NCBI GenBank assembly: GCA_030248195.1
Contig: JASAND010018339.1
Location: 1 to 64,000, forward strand
From: Trissonchulus latispiculum
Lineage: Eukaryota > Nematoda > Enoplea > Enoplida > Ironidae
Length of the DNA stretch: 64,000 nucleotides
Direction: 5' to 3'
Made by a program: the position numbers and the translations under genes
Notes under the pieces: generated by a model
The model's input: the letters and a program-made list of their open reading frames with translations, nothing else
What the model was told of the DNA's origin: nothing
Databases searched by the model: none
In this document: in pieces, positions 1 to 9,836 of the stretch
How positions within the stretch are numbered: the stretch's first letter is position 1
How the letters are laid out: each line of letters begins with the position of its first letter

Positions 1-527
1 CCTCAGCTGCCTGGACCTGGGTAGAAATCTAGAGGCGGAGCGACTACAGGTTCCTAGACCGGGCCTATTCTAATAATTTACCTAAATTCTACCTACCTAA
101 CTAACAACTAAGGTCCTTACCAGACTACGATCGCAAATTCAGATTACAAGGCTTTACCGGCATAAAATTAAATCATACGATGAATATAAAGGAATACAGA
201 CTAGGGGCAGCCACTCCACAGACGAACAACCAACAAGACTGAACTGATGGATCAGATCTAACTGATCAAAGTAGCTAACAAACTAAAGACTGAACAAACA
301 GCAACCATCAATTTTAGTGTTTGTTTTTAAGATTAAGTTGCAACACCTGTTTTTAGTTGATTCTCAACACCTGGTAATCACTGTTTCAGTATTAAGTATG
401 TATTTATTTATACCATACGAGTACTACCTGCGTCTGTGTGCTAGTTTCTTGTTAGATTTTAAATTTACATCAAGAAAATAAGATAAACGCGGCTAACAGG
501 CGGATCCACGAAGAATACAAGCATTAA
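1..527. other. AT-rich sequence without recognised features
   Basis: No open frame of note, no recognisable repeat termini and no RNA gene were seen. A few CTACCTAC-like words occur but do not form an array. Confidence 0.4.
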
Positions 528-995
528 TATAATCAAGAGTATATAATACCAAGAGTGGGATGCTTATTGCTTAGCCCTTCCTAACGAAAATGGCCTACGA
601 GATGCTCGGCACATTAAGGCCGAAATCTCGGGAGGGGGTACCACTTACTATTGTTCAGCATATGTTTATATGCGTTTGAACTAAAACGCATCTGATTGCC
701 TAATCGCCTACCTTATGTCAAATTTACGTTTATAAGTGGACCCCCCCCCCCGATATCTCAGGGAGGGTCCCGCTTAGCGTTGTTAAGCGTGTGTTTATAC
801 GCGGGTGAATTGAAATGTATTTGATTGGCTACTTAGCTACCGTAATCCAATCGCATATAAACACATGCTGAACAATGGTAAGCGGGACCCCCTCCCGAGA
901 TTTCGGCCTTAATGTGCCGAGCATCTCGCATGCCATTTCCATTAGGAAGGGCTAAGCTTCCCACTCTTGGTATTATAATACTCTTGATATAATAT
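528..995. mobile_element. palindromic (fold-back) MITE-like element
   Basis: Left arm (about 528-685) and right arm (about 846-994) are imperfect reverse complements. Both contain CCAAGAGTGGGA, GAGATGCTCGGCACATTAAG and AAATCTCGGGAGGGGGT. A third, partial copy of the arm lies in direct orientation at about 750-810, after a C11 run. No ORF is present. The outer edges (TATAATCAAGAG / CTCTTGATAT) lie in AT-rich DNA, so a TA target duplication is possible but not provable. The element ends almost exactly where the next TIR element begins. Confidence 0.75.
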
Positions 996-1003
996 AGACT
1001 TTT

Positions 1004-1297
1004 GGCGTCCTCTCAAGGGAAAGTGGATGAGACTGAAACGGGCGTATTGTCCAAACTAGATCCGCGATTTAGAGTCACTCCTACCTTACACCAAGCCCAC
1101 ATTTTTCAAGTTTTATAGATTTCCCCCTTTACCTGTCTTGTCCGTAGCTACCCAGTTTTTGTGCTCACTTGCTTTTGAGTCACTCTGAACTTACACTGAG
1201 CGGACACCGAGGTTGCACCGAGTCTACTCCAAATTTACTCCATTTATGTGTTTTAATCGGGTCCTTCTTCGTCGCCTTCTATTTTCTCTGGTAGTAC
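1004..1297 (+). repeat. left terminal inverted repeat
   Basis: Reverse-complement match of 2796-3057 over the whole arm with scattered mismatches and small indels. The outermost bases are GGCGTCCTCTCAAGGGAAAG. Confidence 0.8.
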
Positions 1298-1445
1298 CAC
1301 CGAGTACTCGAAGTTAGGCATGTCTAGATTGGATGGCCAATTGGACGCGACGACTTCGAGTACTGTAAATCAATAAAAACGTAAATTAGTCCTTGTTCTG
1401 TGACATTACTCGAAAAATTACCCCCAACATTACTGACAAGGCTCA

Positions 1446-2137
1446 GGCCCGTATTCATAAAGCGTTGGCACCCATACCACTGGTATGGAAGAAGGGGTAC
1501 CAGTGGTTAACCAGTGGTATTGCAGGCATACAGCGAATTCATAAAACATTTTAACCACTGGTACCATACAGTTGGTACCATACCAATGGTTAAAATTGCA
1601 AACCACCGTTGGAGGTGGTTTGACATATGTTTTACACCTGAGTGTGGGCTTTAATAAATGAATTGGAGTTTCTAATTATTATTTAGGTGAAAATGGGACA
1701 TTTCCACAGTTTTCTAATCATATCAAAGCAGTGTATTATGTCTTTACTGGCTTAAACTCAAACTGCATAAATTCTCTTATAATTATATATTACAGCATAT
1801 AGATCAAAACAAACATAATAGTTTTAAACTAGTTTTTAAATATAATTGTTTAATTAATTCATAATCGCTTAGTTTTTCTAATTATTTGACTGCAGCCTAT
1901 TATAAAGCATACCACTGGTATCCTATTCATTCGAAGGATACCAGTAGTATGCATACCACTGCTAAACATGAAAGGGCTTTTCATTTTTCCGCTATACCAC
2001 TGGTATGCAAACCGTGGTTAGGAAACCAGAGCTTTGTGAATTCGGTAAAGTAACCAATTGGTTTTCTAACGACTGGTATCCATACCAGTTGTATGGATAC
2101 CATTGGTATGGATACCAGCGTTTTATGAATACGGGCC
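1446..2137. mobile_element. MITE family A, TSD TCA, subterminal word TACCACTGGTATG
   Basis: Termini are inverted: GGCCCGTATTCATAAA on the left, TTTATGAATACGGGCC on the right. Both are bordered by the trinucleotide TCA (1443-1445 and 2138-2140), read as a 3-bp target duplication. Inside both ends the near-palindrome TACCACTGGTA or its variants recurs many times in both orientations. No ORF of its own; the 62-codon frame over the right end is just the repeat read through. TIR form and 3-bp duplication fit PIF/Harbinger-type MITEs. It is inserted in the 1004-3057 element and so is younger. Confidence 0.8.
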
Positions 2138-2305
2138 TCAGTGTTTACTCGGTGTTAGCTCGGAATAGGCTTGAGGTGACTCTGGATCAATAAAAGCACC
2201 AAGCGAAATCAATAAAAGCACGAACGACAAGGTACATAAAAGCTGAAACAATCCTTAAACTCTAACAAAGATGTCTAGTTGGGATTACAATAAACCGTAT
2301 GTGTT

Positions 2306-2807
2306 GTGTTCACAATACAGTGTTGTGAATGTGGTCAGACTTTCACAAGGGCCTTCAACCTCCAGTGTCATGTTCAGAACATTCACAGTGCAAAACCGGA
2401 CTTTGAGGCTTCTGAATCTGATGTTAGTACGGAGTCCTCAGGGAGCTGTGACTCGGACAACAAAGTAAGACCTATTGAAGAATTTTTGGGTGAGCTTGTT
2501 CGCCGGGATGAGGGGAAATACCAAACGACGAATGGGAAGACTAAGCCTTGAGTAGATGACTGACGGCAAATCCAATTCTACATCTGAGGTTGAGGCTAAC
2601 AACGAACTTAGACCATTAATTAGAGCAGAGTTAAACAGGTTGATATACTCACATTCAAAGCTGCAAACAGTTCCTTGACGACCCACTTATCGAAAAGGTT
2701 ATGGATGAGCAGGTAGATTATGAACACGAATTTTCTAACGAGGAAGCCATTAAGCGAGCAATTGAAAAGAACCTCGACCTAGATACGGTTGCACTACCAG
2801 AAAAATA
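2306..2807 (+). pseudogene. single C2H2 zinc-finger protein, frameshifted, carried by TIR element
   Basis: The first open segment (2306-2551) encodes a canonical C-x2-C-x12-H-x4-H finger (residues about 7-28, ending HVQNIH), followed by an acidic Ser/Glu/Asp stretch. After a stop, a second segment in another frame (2558-2677) reads NNELRPLIRAELNRL. A third (from about 2679) reads VMDEQVDYEHEF and ends LPEK-stop at about 2807, within the right TIR. The three segments share composition (acidic, charged) and adjoin with no gap, so they look like one gene broken by at least two frameshifts. One finger would suggest nucleic-acid binding. No known family was recognised. Flanking inverted repeats mark it as transposon cargo rather than a host gene. 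Confidence 0.55.
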
Positions 2808-3057
2808 GAAGGTGACAAAGAAGGACCCGATTAAAACACATAAATGGAGTAAATTTGGAGTAGACTCGGTGCAAGCTCGTGTACGCTCAGTGTAAGTTCA
2901 GAGAGACTCGGAGCACAAAAACTGGGTAGCTACGGACAAGGCAGGTAAAGGTGAAATCTATAAAATTTGAAAAATGTGGGCTTGATGTAAGGTAGGAGTG
3001 ACTCTAAGTCGCAATAAGCCCGTTTCAGTCTTATCCACTTTCCCTTGAGAAGACGCC
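2796..3057 (-). repeat. right terminal inverted repeat
   Basis: Inverted counterpart of 1004-1297. It contains the end of the zinc-finger reading frame and terminates ...GAGAAGACGCC at 3057. Confidence 0.8.
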
Positions 3058-4659
3058 ATCCTAAATTTTACCCACGCTCACCTTATGTTATCCCCTGGGA
3101 CCACGCCGAGTTTTATTTTAGCTACCCTCCTGGGAGTCTGTGGAGTATTATTAGTGACCTAATCGGTCGGTGCTTTTGATCTTGGTCCCTTGAGGACCGC
3201 TAACTACCCTCTTGGAAATTGACAAAAATTTATTAAAAGAGCAAAAATTCGGAAAATGCAGCAGTCTCATTCGTTCTGTCGTGGTGGACGGTCGGTCTTA
3301 TGCCAACAGTCCTCCTAAGGTCCTCCCAACAGTCCAACAATCCTCCCTCGCCATGTTACTTCACCCCGGGAGCAGCTATTGAGGATGGTAGATCGGCTAG
3401 TTTTAAATTTAAATTCTGCCTCCACCCCTGCTCCGCCTTATGCCAACAGTCCTCCTAAGGGCTAACTGTAAATAGTTGTATACATGTGTTGTATATTGTA
3501 AATAAAAAATAAAAAAGAATAAATCAGAAGCATACAAAACCATTAGATGGTGATGGACCGGGCTTATGTTAGTGTATTATAAATTAGCTAAGATAGCTAG
3601 GTAGGTACGTAGGAAGTAGGTTAGTTAGGTAGGTAGGAGTCGGGTAATGGGCCGACGCCGGGTCCCAAGCACCGGGTAAAGAACTCAGAGGGACGGAAAC
3701 GTTGATTAAAAAGCTCTTACTAAATTTAAACAATGAAAATATGTATATACTTACCTCTGATGTGAGTAACCAGTCTTCAGTGACGACCAAAGGAAAACCT
3801 GCAAGCCCGAATCCTTGCTTTTGTTAAATAAAGTCGAGTAGTTGAATAAACATATATGCCCTAGGGACGACAGACGTTCTTAGAACTGTGAAAAAATTTC
3901 TAACACAAAACCCCAGGGAGAACAGGTGGTGAAAGAAAAGTTTCAAAAACCTTAAGGGACCTTAAACTTTCAAGGTCCTTGACTCCCGAAGCGGAGCTCG
4001 AAATGGCCCTACTATACTACTAGCGAATTTTATTGGTTAAATTTAATCCTGAGCTGCTTTGTTATTCTTGACAAGACCTAAGTTCCTGCAACGGCATAAC
4101 TTTAACCCTGAGCTAAAGCTCAGCTGCAGTATAGCTAACACCGAGTTAATTTCAGTGGTCATTTACCCATTTGTTCCACACGGATTCTTGGTTTAGTTGA
4201 TATAATCAAATTTACATAATACATAAGAGTATGACAGTTCAGTTGGCATACTCTATGTATTATAAGCGTGGCACATCCTACATGAACAATTGGACCCATC
4301 AGTGAAAAAATTGTCCGCTAATAAGCTATAGCGTGAGTAGTTGGCTCACAAATTTTAAATGCTTTAAAATTCTCTTTTAATATATGTGTGAACATGAGCG
4401 AGTACCATTCAACTATGACAAAAAAGTGGCCACATGGTTTGATAAATCATCGAAAATGTACCTAGGAGTAAGGGCGCACTGATATTTTTTGACAAGTCAG
4501 ACCATAGTTGAAAAGGTTAATCTAGTGGTATGTATCCTTGCCTAAACTCAGATAAGACTGAGAGGTGAGTGTTTGAAGACACTTTTGAGCTTTAATAATT
4601 CACTAGCATCTAGTGTAACTAATAGGTGGTCTGGCTGACCTAACCAAATATAACAACCA
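3058..4659. other. non-coding spacer with a short direct repeat and two hairpins
   Basis: CTTATGCCAACAGTCCTCC followed by TAAGG occurs twice (about 3298 and 3437). GTAGGTAG-type low complexity lies at 3595-3640. Near 3957-3990 an AAGGGACCTT / AAGGTCCTT hairpin is visible. At 4213-4266 a 17-bp stem with one bulge (ATAATACATAAGAGTATG / CATACTCTATGTATTAT) closes a 13-nt loop. No gene was recognised. Confidence 0.4.
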
Positions 4660-5535
4660 AAGCTAAAAATATATTACATATATTTTTACAATACATATAC
4701 ACTTTTATTCCAAATACACTGTGTATGCAAAATATATTACAAATTACATTATATTATATATATTACAAATAAATACAAATATAAATATATCATCACAGTT
4801 TTGCACCTTGTATACCTGCAACTTTCCAAATTAACGTCTTATCTGATACTCTTTACATAGTAGAAATGCTCATAAGGAGACACAGATGTGAATTTAGGTG
4901 TAAATAGGAGAATTAGTGCAAACAAACTAACAATAAGCGACACACTTTTAATTATCATGTCTTAAAAATTATACGCGAATAACGGCCTGACCCTGAGAAT
5001 CCAGAACGTTTGTGTTACTCACACTTGCTTGAAGATTTGGTGTTGAAGTTGGATCGGTGAGCTGACTCGTAGAAAGTGTTAAGTTGAAGCACCATGTAAA
5101 CATAAAGCGAGCTAGCGCGCACAATTGTGCCCTGCTTGCTCGATTATGGGAGTCAGTACTCACCGGGTGCTCGGTTGTGGGGGTCAGCCGTTATTGTGGT
5201 GATGATTTTTCAGTCTGATAACTCAGAGTTTATGGCTTGTCACGCGCTTGTTTCTAATTTATTCCAGGCAGTAGTAAGCATTCACGATGCCATTTGCGTA
5301 GATTTGTATTAACCTCAGTTCTGGAACTCCACAACTGTATATTATATTAATTGTCCAAGATTTACAAGAGACTAATTCCAAAAAATCATTCTTATTGTAA
5401 CAAGAGAGAGCGAGAGCGAGACCTAGACGTACCCTAACTTCAATTTAACATTTACTCAGACTGCTATACTGGAGCTTTCAGCTCCAAACTACGAAGCAAT
5501 CGCCAAAACGAAACTGCAAGACAAAGGTTACACTT

Positions 5536-5645
5536 ATATACATACTTACGTACATACATACATACGTACATACATACATACATACATACATACATACATA
5601 CATACGTACATACATACATACGCATATATATATTATATATCTAGG
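5536..5645. repeat. (ACAT)n / (ACGT) microsatellite
   Basis: About 20 tandem CATA/CGTA tetranucleotides followed by an alternating TA stretch. Present in copy 1 of the receptor duplication and absent from the matching part of copy 2, so it expanded after duplication or was lost. Confidence 0.9.
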
Positions 5646-6909
5646 TAATATATATAATGGATAGCATTACATCACATAATTAGTACAAGAAGCTAATAGA
5701 CTGCTTCGAAATACATCAAATAACTGCTTGAGTAGGCAAAAAGTATTTTTGCAAAATACATAAAAATCAAATACATGTGCAATGACACTATATAAATAGA
5801 AATCTATTGAAAAATAAATAAAAGAAAAATATAAACCCTATACAAATAAGTAAATGTTACAAACGAGGAAATGGTGATATACCACATAAGCAAGAGTGCA
5901 AATAAAAGAAGACTTCTTTGGCTGATAAATAACATCGCATTGTTTCTCCAAAAGTTGAACGTTTACAGAAACTTCCGACATTGTGATTAGCTGGGATGAA
6001 TGCTTTTTGTTACACGAGGTTTCACTTGATGCGACAACTTTGCAAATTTGGTGCTTGGCAAATTAATATAATATAGTATCCCTCACCGTTCCTGATCGGA
6101 CTAGGATTACTGTAGAAGTCTGAAGGTTGGGCCAGCACAAGTACTGTACGTATAGCGCACACAAATATTTTCTTTATTAAGATGTTTCAGGTCCTTCAAC
6201 GAAGCAGTCAATAAAAGTCATAGTTAGTTTACAGCCAAAACTTAGGGTTGGGCAGGTTCACAGAATCATGGCTGCTAGAGGAACTGCAGAAGCTGAACCT
6301 GTTGATAACCAAGTTATTTTATTTGTCACTGTTATGGTAACGTTTTTGCAAAAATGACACTGATGGACGAAGTCCCCCGTTTCGTTCCCTTAATGGAAAT
6401 TCCATGAAATACATAGAAAACAAATATTTAAATTATAAAATATACAATGTACATGCCATGAAATAGTCTGATTGTTAAATTAAAATACAGGTAAATGCAA
6501 GTATTAATACAAATAGCGAGAGTACAAGTCATACCCGAAAATAATTAATAAAATTGCTACAGATCGCTGTCATTCTAAAAATACACTGATAAAAGTGAGA
6601 ATATGAAGATTTTTCCAGCCCACGAAAAAATCTCATGTCAACCATAAAATATGAATGTCTGTCTTCTGCGAATTTTCACCACACATTGAGCTGATTTTTA
6701 TAGTACTCCAAAAACTTATTCTGAACAGCAAATCAGTCGATTGTCTATTGTTGACAGCCAGTCTTAAAAATTAAAATTAAAATAATTTTTGTGAGTTGTG
6801 AGAAATGTGGGAAACTGCTGCGGTGACAGTAAAGTGTGGTGGCACTACGAAAGCAAACAGCCATCAGAAAATACAAATATGAAAAATATATCGGCATAAA
6901 TGGCACAAA

Positions 6910-7941
6910 CTACGAATTGTTTACGCTAGACTGCACGGTTGTAGCTGGTTTAACGTTTGTGCTTGTAATCAACCAGGTTTCGACAGCTTTAAGAGATGGA
7001 CAAACTTTAATCATAGCTTTGCGAAATTCTGAATTTTTAAAGAAGAAAATGAAAGGATTATTTAAAACATTTACATTTACCAAGGTTTGTGCTATGATAA
7101 TAGCGTTGCTTACAGCACCTGCGCTTAATGAAAGGTATGGGAGGAAAAGATAAAATAGATTTGGTAAAAAGTTAAGAAAAAAATTTCCTGCTATAACCAA
7201 CGAAAGCATATGTGTAACCTTTTTCTGTCGCTGCCGGTTGTTTTTCATAACTTCGGACATTTCTGAATCTGTCGTGCAGTGTAAGACAAAGATAGCCCCG
7301 ACATATATTAATACGCCTGCCAGAATGATTCCCATTGACCCGAACAAATTCATGCTAGCAATCCATGCGTGTGTAGTAAGATATGATAAACAATACATCG
7401 GTACTGTATTTTCATGAGGTAAGAGATACCCCGATACTACTGACATCAAAGTAAGCGCTAAAGAAATTATAGATGCTGCAACAATGACATACATTACATG
7501 ATTCATAGTTATCTTCATGTAAAGCCTGACGCTGGAGCAGGCAATAAACCTGTCGGTGGAAACCAAAGACATGAATATAGGCTGACCCCAACAAGAAAGC
7601 AGCATTAGAAAAAGAAATGGCGTGCGACTGTGACAGTACCATGGAGATACCAATCGTTTGGCTTGATCGGTAACAAAGACAATGAACCGATAGGATGAAA
7701 CATTTACCAGAGACACGCCCAGAATTGTATCGTTGAAAGCCATAGCCAGTGGTAACATAAATTCCTTTTTATGCAAATCTTTTACTTTGATCAAGGTGTA
7801 GCTAAGGAACGCGTTAGCGATGACCATTACTACACCTTGAGAGAGAAACATTCCGTTACCAACAACCTGTACTAAGAATTCATCAGAATCGTCAACCACT
7901 TCTGTTCCATTGCCATTCCCGTTTTCAGTTACATTGTCCAT
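6910..7941 (-). CDS. seven-transmembrane G protein-coupled receptor, copy 1
   Basis: A 343-residue intronless protein with seven hydrophobic segments at roughly residues 28-53, 60-82, 106-128, 148-172, 191-221, 243-270 and 277-302. The extracellular N-terminus has two N-glycosylation sequons (N3, N11). Cys103 and Cys184 sit where rhodopsin-like receptors form the TM3-ECL2 disulfide. TM3 ends in DRF (130-132), a variant of DRY. TM7 carries NPFIF (295-299), a variant of NPxxY. A basic third loop (NNRQRQKK) and short tail follow. The first ATG gives a complete N-terminus. The pattern recalls nematode srsx/srx-type chemoreceptors, but the ligand is unknown and another rhodopsin-like orphan family is possible. 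A paralogue lies about 33 kb away on the same strand. No promoter signal is assignable. Confidence 0.85.
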   Translation of the reverse strand: MDNVTENGNGNGTEVVDDSDEFLVQVVGNGMFLSQGVVMVIANAFLSYTLIKVKDLHKKEFMLPLAMAFNDTILGVSLVNVSSYRFIVFVTDQAKRLVSPWYCHSRTPFLFLMLLSCWGQPIFMSLVSTDRFIACSSVRLYMKITMNHVMYVIVAASIISLALTLMSVVSGYLLPHENTVPMYCLSYLTTHAWIASMNLFGSMGIILAGVLIYVGAIFVLHCTTDSEMSEVMKNNRQRQKKVTHMLSLVIAGNFFLNFLPNLFYLFLPYLSLSAGAVSNAIIIAQTLVNVNVLNNPFIFFFKNSEFRKAMIKVCPSLKAVETWLITSTNVKPATTVQSSVNNS

Positions 7942-8030
7942 GTTGCTAGCGAATACAGAAACTATTCTAAAATGAAAATAATACGTGAGACTTGATGGTT
8001 GTTGATTTTTCCTTTGAAGTTTAACATATG

Positions 8031-9221
8031 AAATTTTTTTAAATTAAATTAAACTAGCATTATTGTGAATAAAAATATTTTGAAAATATTTTAAATTAGT
8101 GTCATTTTGAAAAAGGAAAAATTTACCAAAATCCAACTCATTTTTCGACATTTTTTGAACAAAAAGTCAAAGTAATGTAACCAAGACTACATAATGTAAG
8201 AATGAGAAACTCGTACACTAGCATGTCCAAATCATAGGTTAACGCGGGGAGGTCTGGGGGGTCCAACCTGGTCTGGGAGGACAAGGTACAAGCCCTGTCG
8301 CCGTCGACAAGGGGTAACGAACAAATGGCCAGGGGGTAACCAGAAAATTAGTTTTTACACTAAAATTTCAACAAGTTTCCGGCTTCGCCGGAATTGTTTA
8401 GTTAAACTGTTCAATTTTTCGGGAAAATCGGGCAAAATTTTGAATTTTTTCAAAAATTGAAGATTTTTTACAAATTTTGATAAAAAATTGCAAGTTTTAA
8501 TAAAATTAGCGTTAATGTTTCGAAAATTTTTACAAATTTATTCTTGATGTACAAGCATTCTCGGAAAATTTTTGTTCAAGGTACAAGCCCCCACCCCGCC
8601 AAATTTTTTGGGGACAAGCCGGCCCTAGGACCCGACCCTAAGTTAATGGTCCAAATCACTCCAAATCACTTCCGGGGGCCCACGCGTATCTGCTTGCTGA
8701 TTCGTTAATTAACCTAAGGTTTGCGGTAAGTAATTTATTAGTTATTTTCATTGATTAATTATAGCTTTTATTACGTTAATACAATGTAAAACTGATTTCA
8801 CAACTTTTTAGCATTTTTACTGCTTCAGTTGATATAAAGATTGTTGCCTAAAACATAAATTCGTAGCAACGCAGTCTGCAACAGTTTTTATATCGTTGGA
8901 CAGGCCAGAAAAATGCTACAACTACAAATCTGTGACATTAGTTTTTAATTGCATTAACTAATTAAGGTTATAGTTAATTAAGATTTATTTCAAGCACGAA
9001 CAAACGACTTTTTATAATTAGGTTAACCTGCTATAAACGGCCAAAGTTTGTATACACATTTTTTGGTCGTACTATAGTTTAAATGCATAGCTGAAGAAAG
9101 ATTGTCGGTAGAAACGTTACCATTGAATTTTAAGTTAATATTTTTATATAATTAATTAATTGCTGCTTATTAATGCTGTAACTTGTAACATTGGGTCGAT
9201 TTACAAAAAGTACTTAAACGG
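8031..9221. other. non-coding DNA including a G/C-rich repeat remnant
   Basis: About 8235-8645 has a G-run-rich left edge (GGGGAGGTCTGGGGGGTCC), an AT-rich core and a C-rich right edge, like the elements that fill 54-62 kb. The rest is AT-rich and featureless. The last bases (ACTTAAACGG) are the integration site of the LTR element. Confidence 0.4.
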
Positions 9222-9693
9222 TGTGAAATATTCGTTAGAAGTAATGTTAAATTTATAAATTATCTTATGAATGATGATACTAAATTCAAATCTTAGCTAC
9301 TTCAATAGTTTTTCAAGATGGAGGCACTTGATGAGAAGTTGGGGTTAGTTAGTGTGTCTTGGTTGTAGTCGAAGCGTAACTGGTTGGGTTTTGGGTTCCC
9401 TTGTGTATCGGCAGCTGAGACTTGGTATTGTGATTGGGGTGGTTTAGTTTTGTTTGGCGAATTCTTTGTTTTGTGGTAATTTTATGTTTTGTGAAAATGT
9501 TACTTTATAATTTGGTGTAAATTCTAAGATTAAAGTATCGCGTAAAGTTCTGCTAATTTTAATTAGGCTTTTATTAGATAGGCACGAGGAGGAGCGGTAG
9601 GCATACACTACCGATTGTGAACCTGCAACTAAGTAGTCGAGTCTCGTTTATTATTTATGAAGCACAGGCACAGACAGTAACTTCTTTTTTACA
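9222..9693 (+). repeat. 5' LTR
   Basis: 472 bp, TGTGAAATATTCG...CTTTTTTACA. I found no difference from the 3' LTR by eye. It should hold promoter and polyadenylation signals, but no TATA box is unambiguous. Confidence 0.95.
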
Positions 9694-9696
9694 AAC

Positions 9697-9709
9697 TGGC
9701 GACCGTGAG
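9697..9709 (+). other. primer-binding site, tRNA-Arg type
   Basis: TGGCGACCGTGAG starts 3 nt after the LTR. TGGCGACCG complements the CGGTCGCCA 3' end of a tRNA-Arg. The same motif occurs on the minus strand at 49272-49287 beside the gypsy relic. Confidence 0.8.
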
Positions 9710-9836
9710 ATGCGGTAAATGCCTATTTTTTCGCCTCCTCATACCCGTGCCAGATCAAAACAGTTAGCGGAAAAAGTTTTTCTTTTTGATAATTTGCCTG
9801 CTCATCAGGCACCAGAAGTTGACGAAAGTTTTTCTG

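Larger units (their letters stand above)
1004..3057 (+). mobile_element. TIR element with about 270-290 bp inverted ends and a zinc-finger relic
   Basis: Ends begin GGCGTC and run inwards as long inverted repeats: left about 1004-1297, right about 2796-3057, sharing CTCAAGGGAAAGTGGAT and GTGTTTTAATCGGGTCCTTC. Between them is a broken ORF with a C2H2 finger (2306-2807). The last codons of that ORF lie inside the right TIR. A 692-bp MITE (1446-2137) has inserted in the left half, so the element itself is about 1.36 kb. No transposase motif was seen. Long TIRs with an accessory zinc-finger gene could mark a deletion derivative of a larger element (a Polinton is one guess), but this is unproven. 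Confidence 0.75.
4660..8030. repeat. segmental duplication, copy 1 (receptor locus)
   Basis: Diverged but collinear with 38090-41230. Matching landmarks: TTATTCCAAATACACT (4705 / 38112), the block around 5120-5240 / 38590-38700 sharing ACTGATAACT-type words, GAGGAAATGGTG-TATACCACATAAG (5868 / 39014), GAAAACAAATATTTA (6415 / 39462), then the receptor gene and about 90 bp upstream of it. Copy 1 carries a tetranucleotide array (5536-5640) that copy 2 lacks. Confidence 0.8.

Noticed and set aside
2005..2193. 62-codon frame with GY-rich text
   Set aside because: It lies over the subterminal TACCACTGGTATG repeats and right tip of MITE A.
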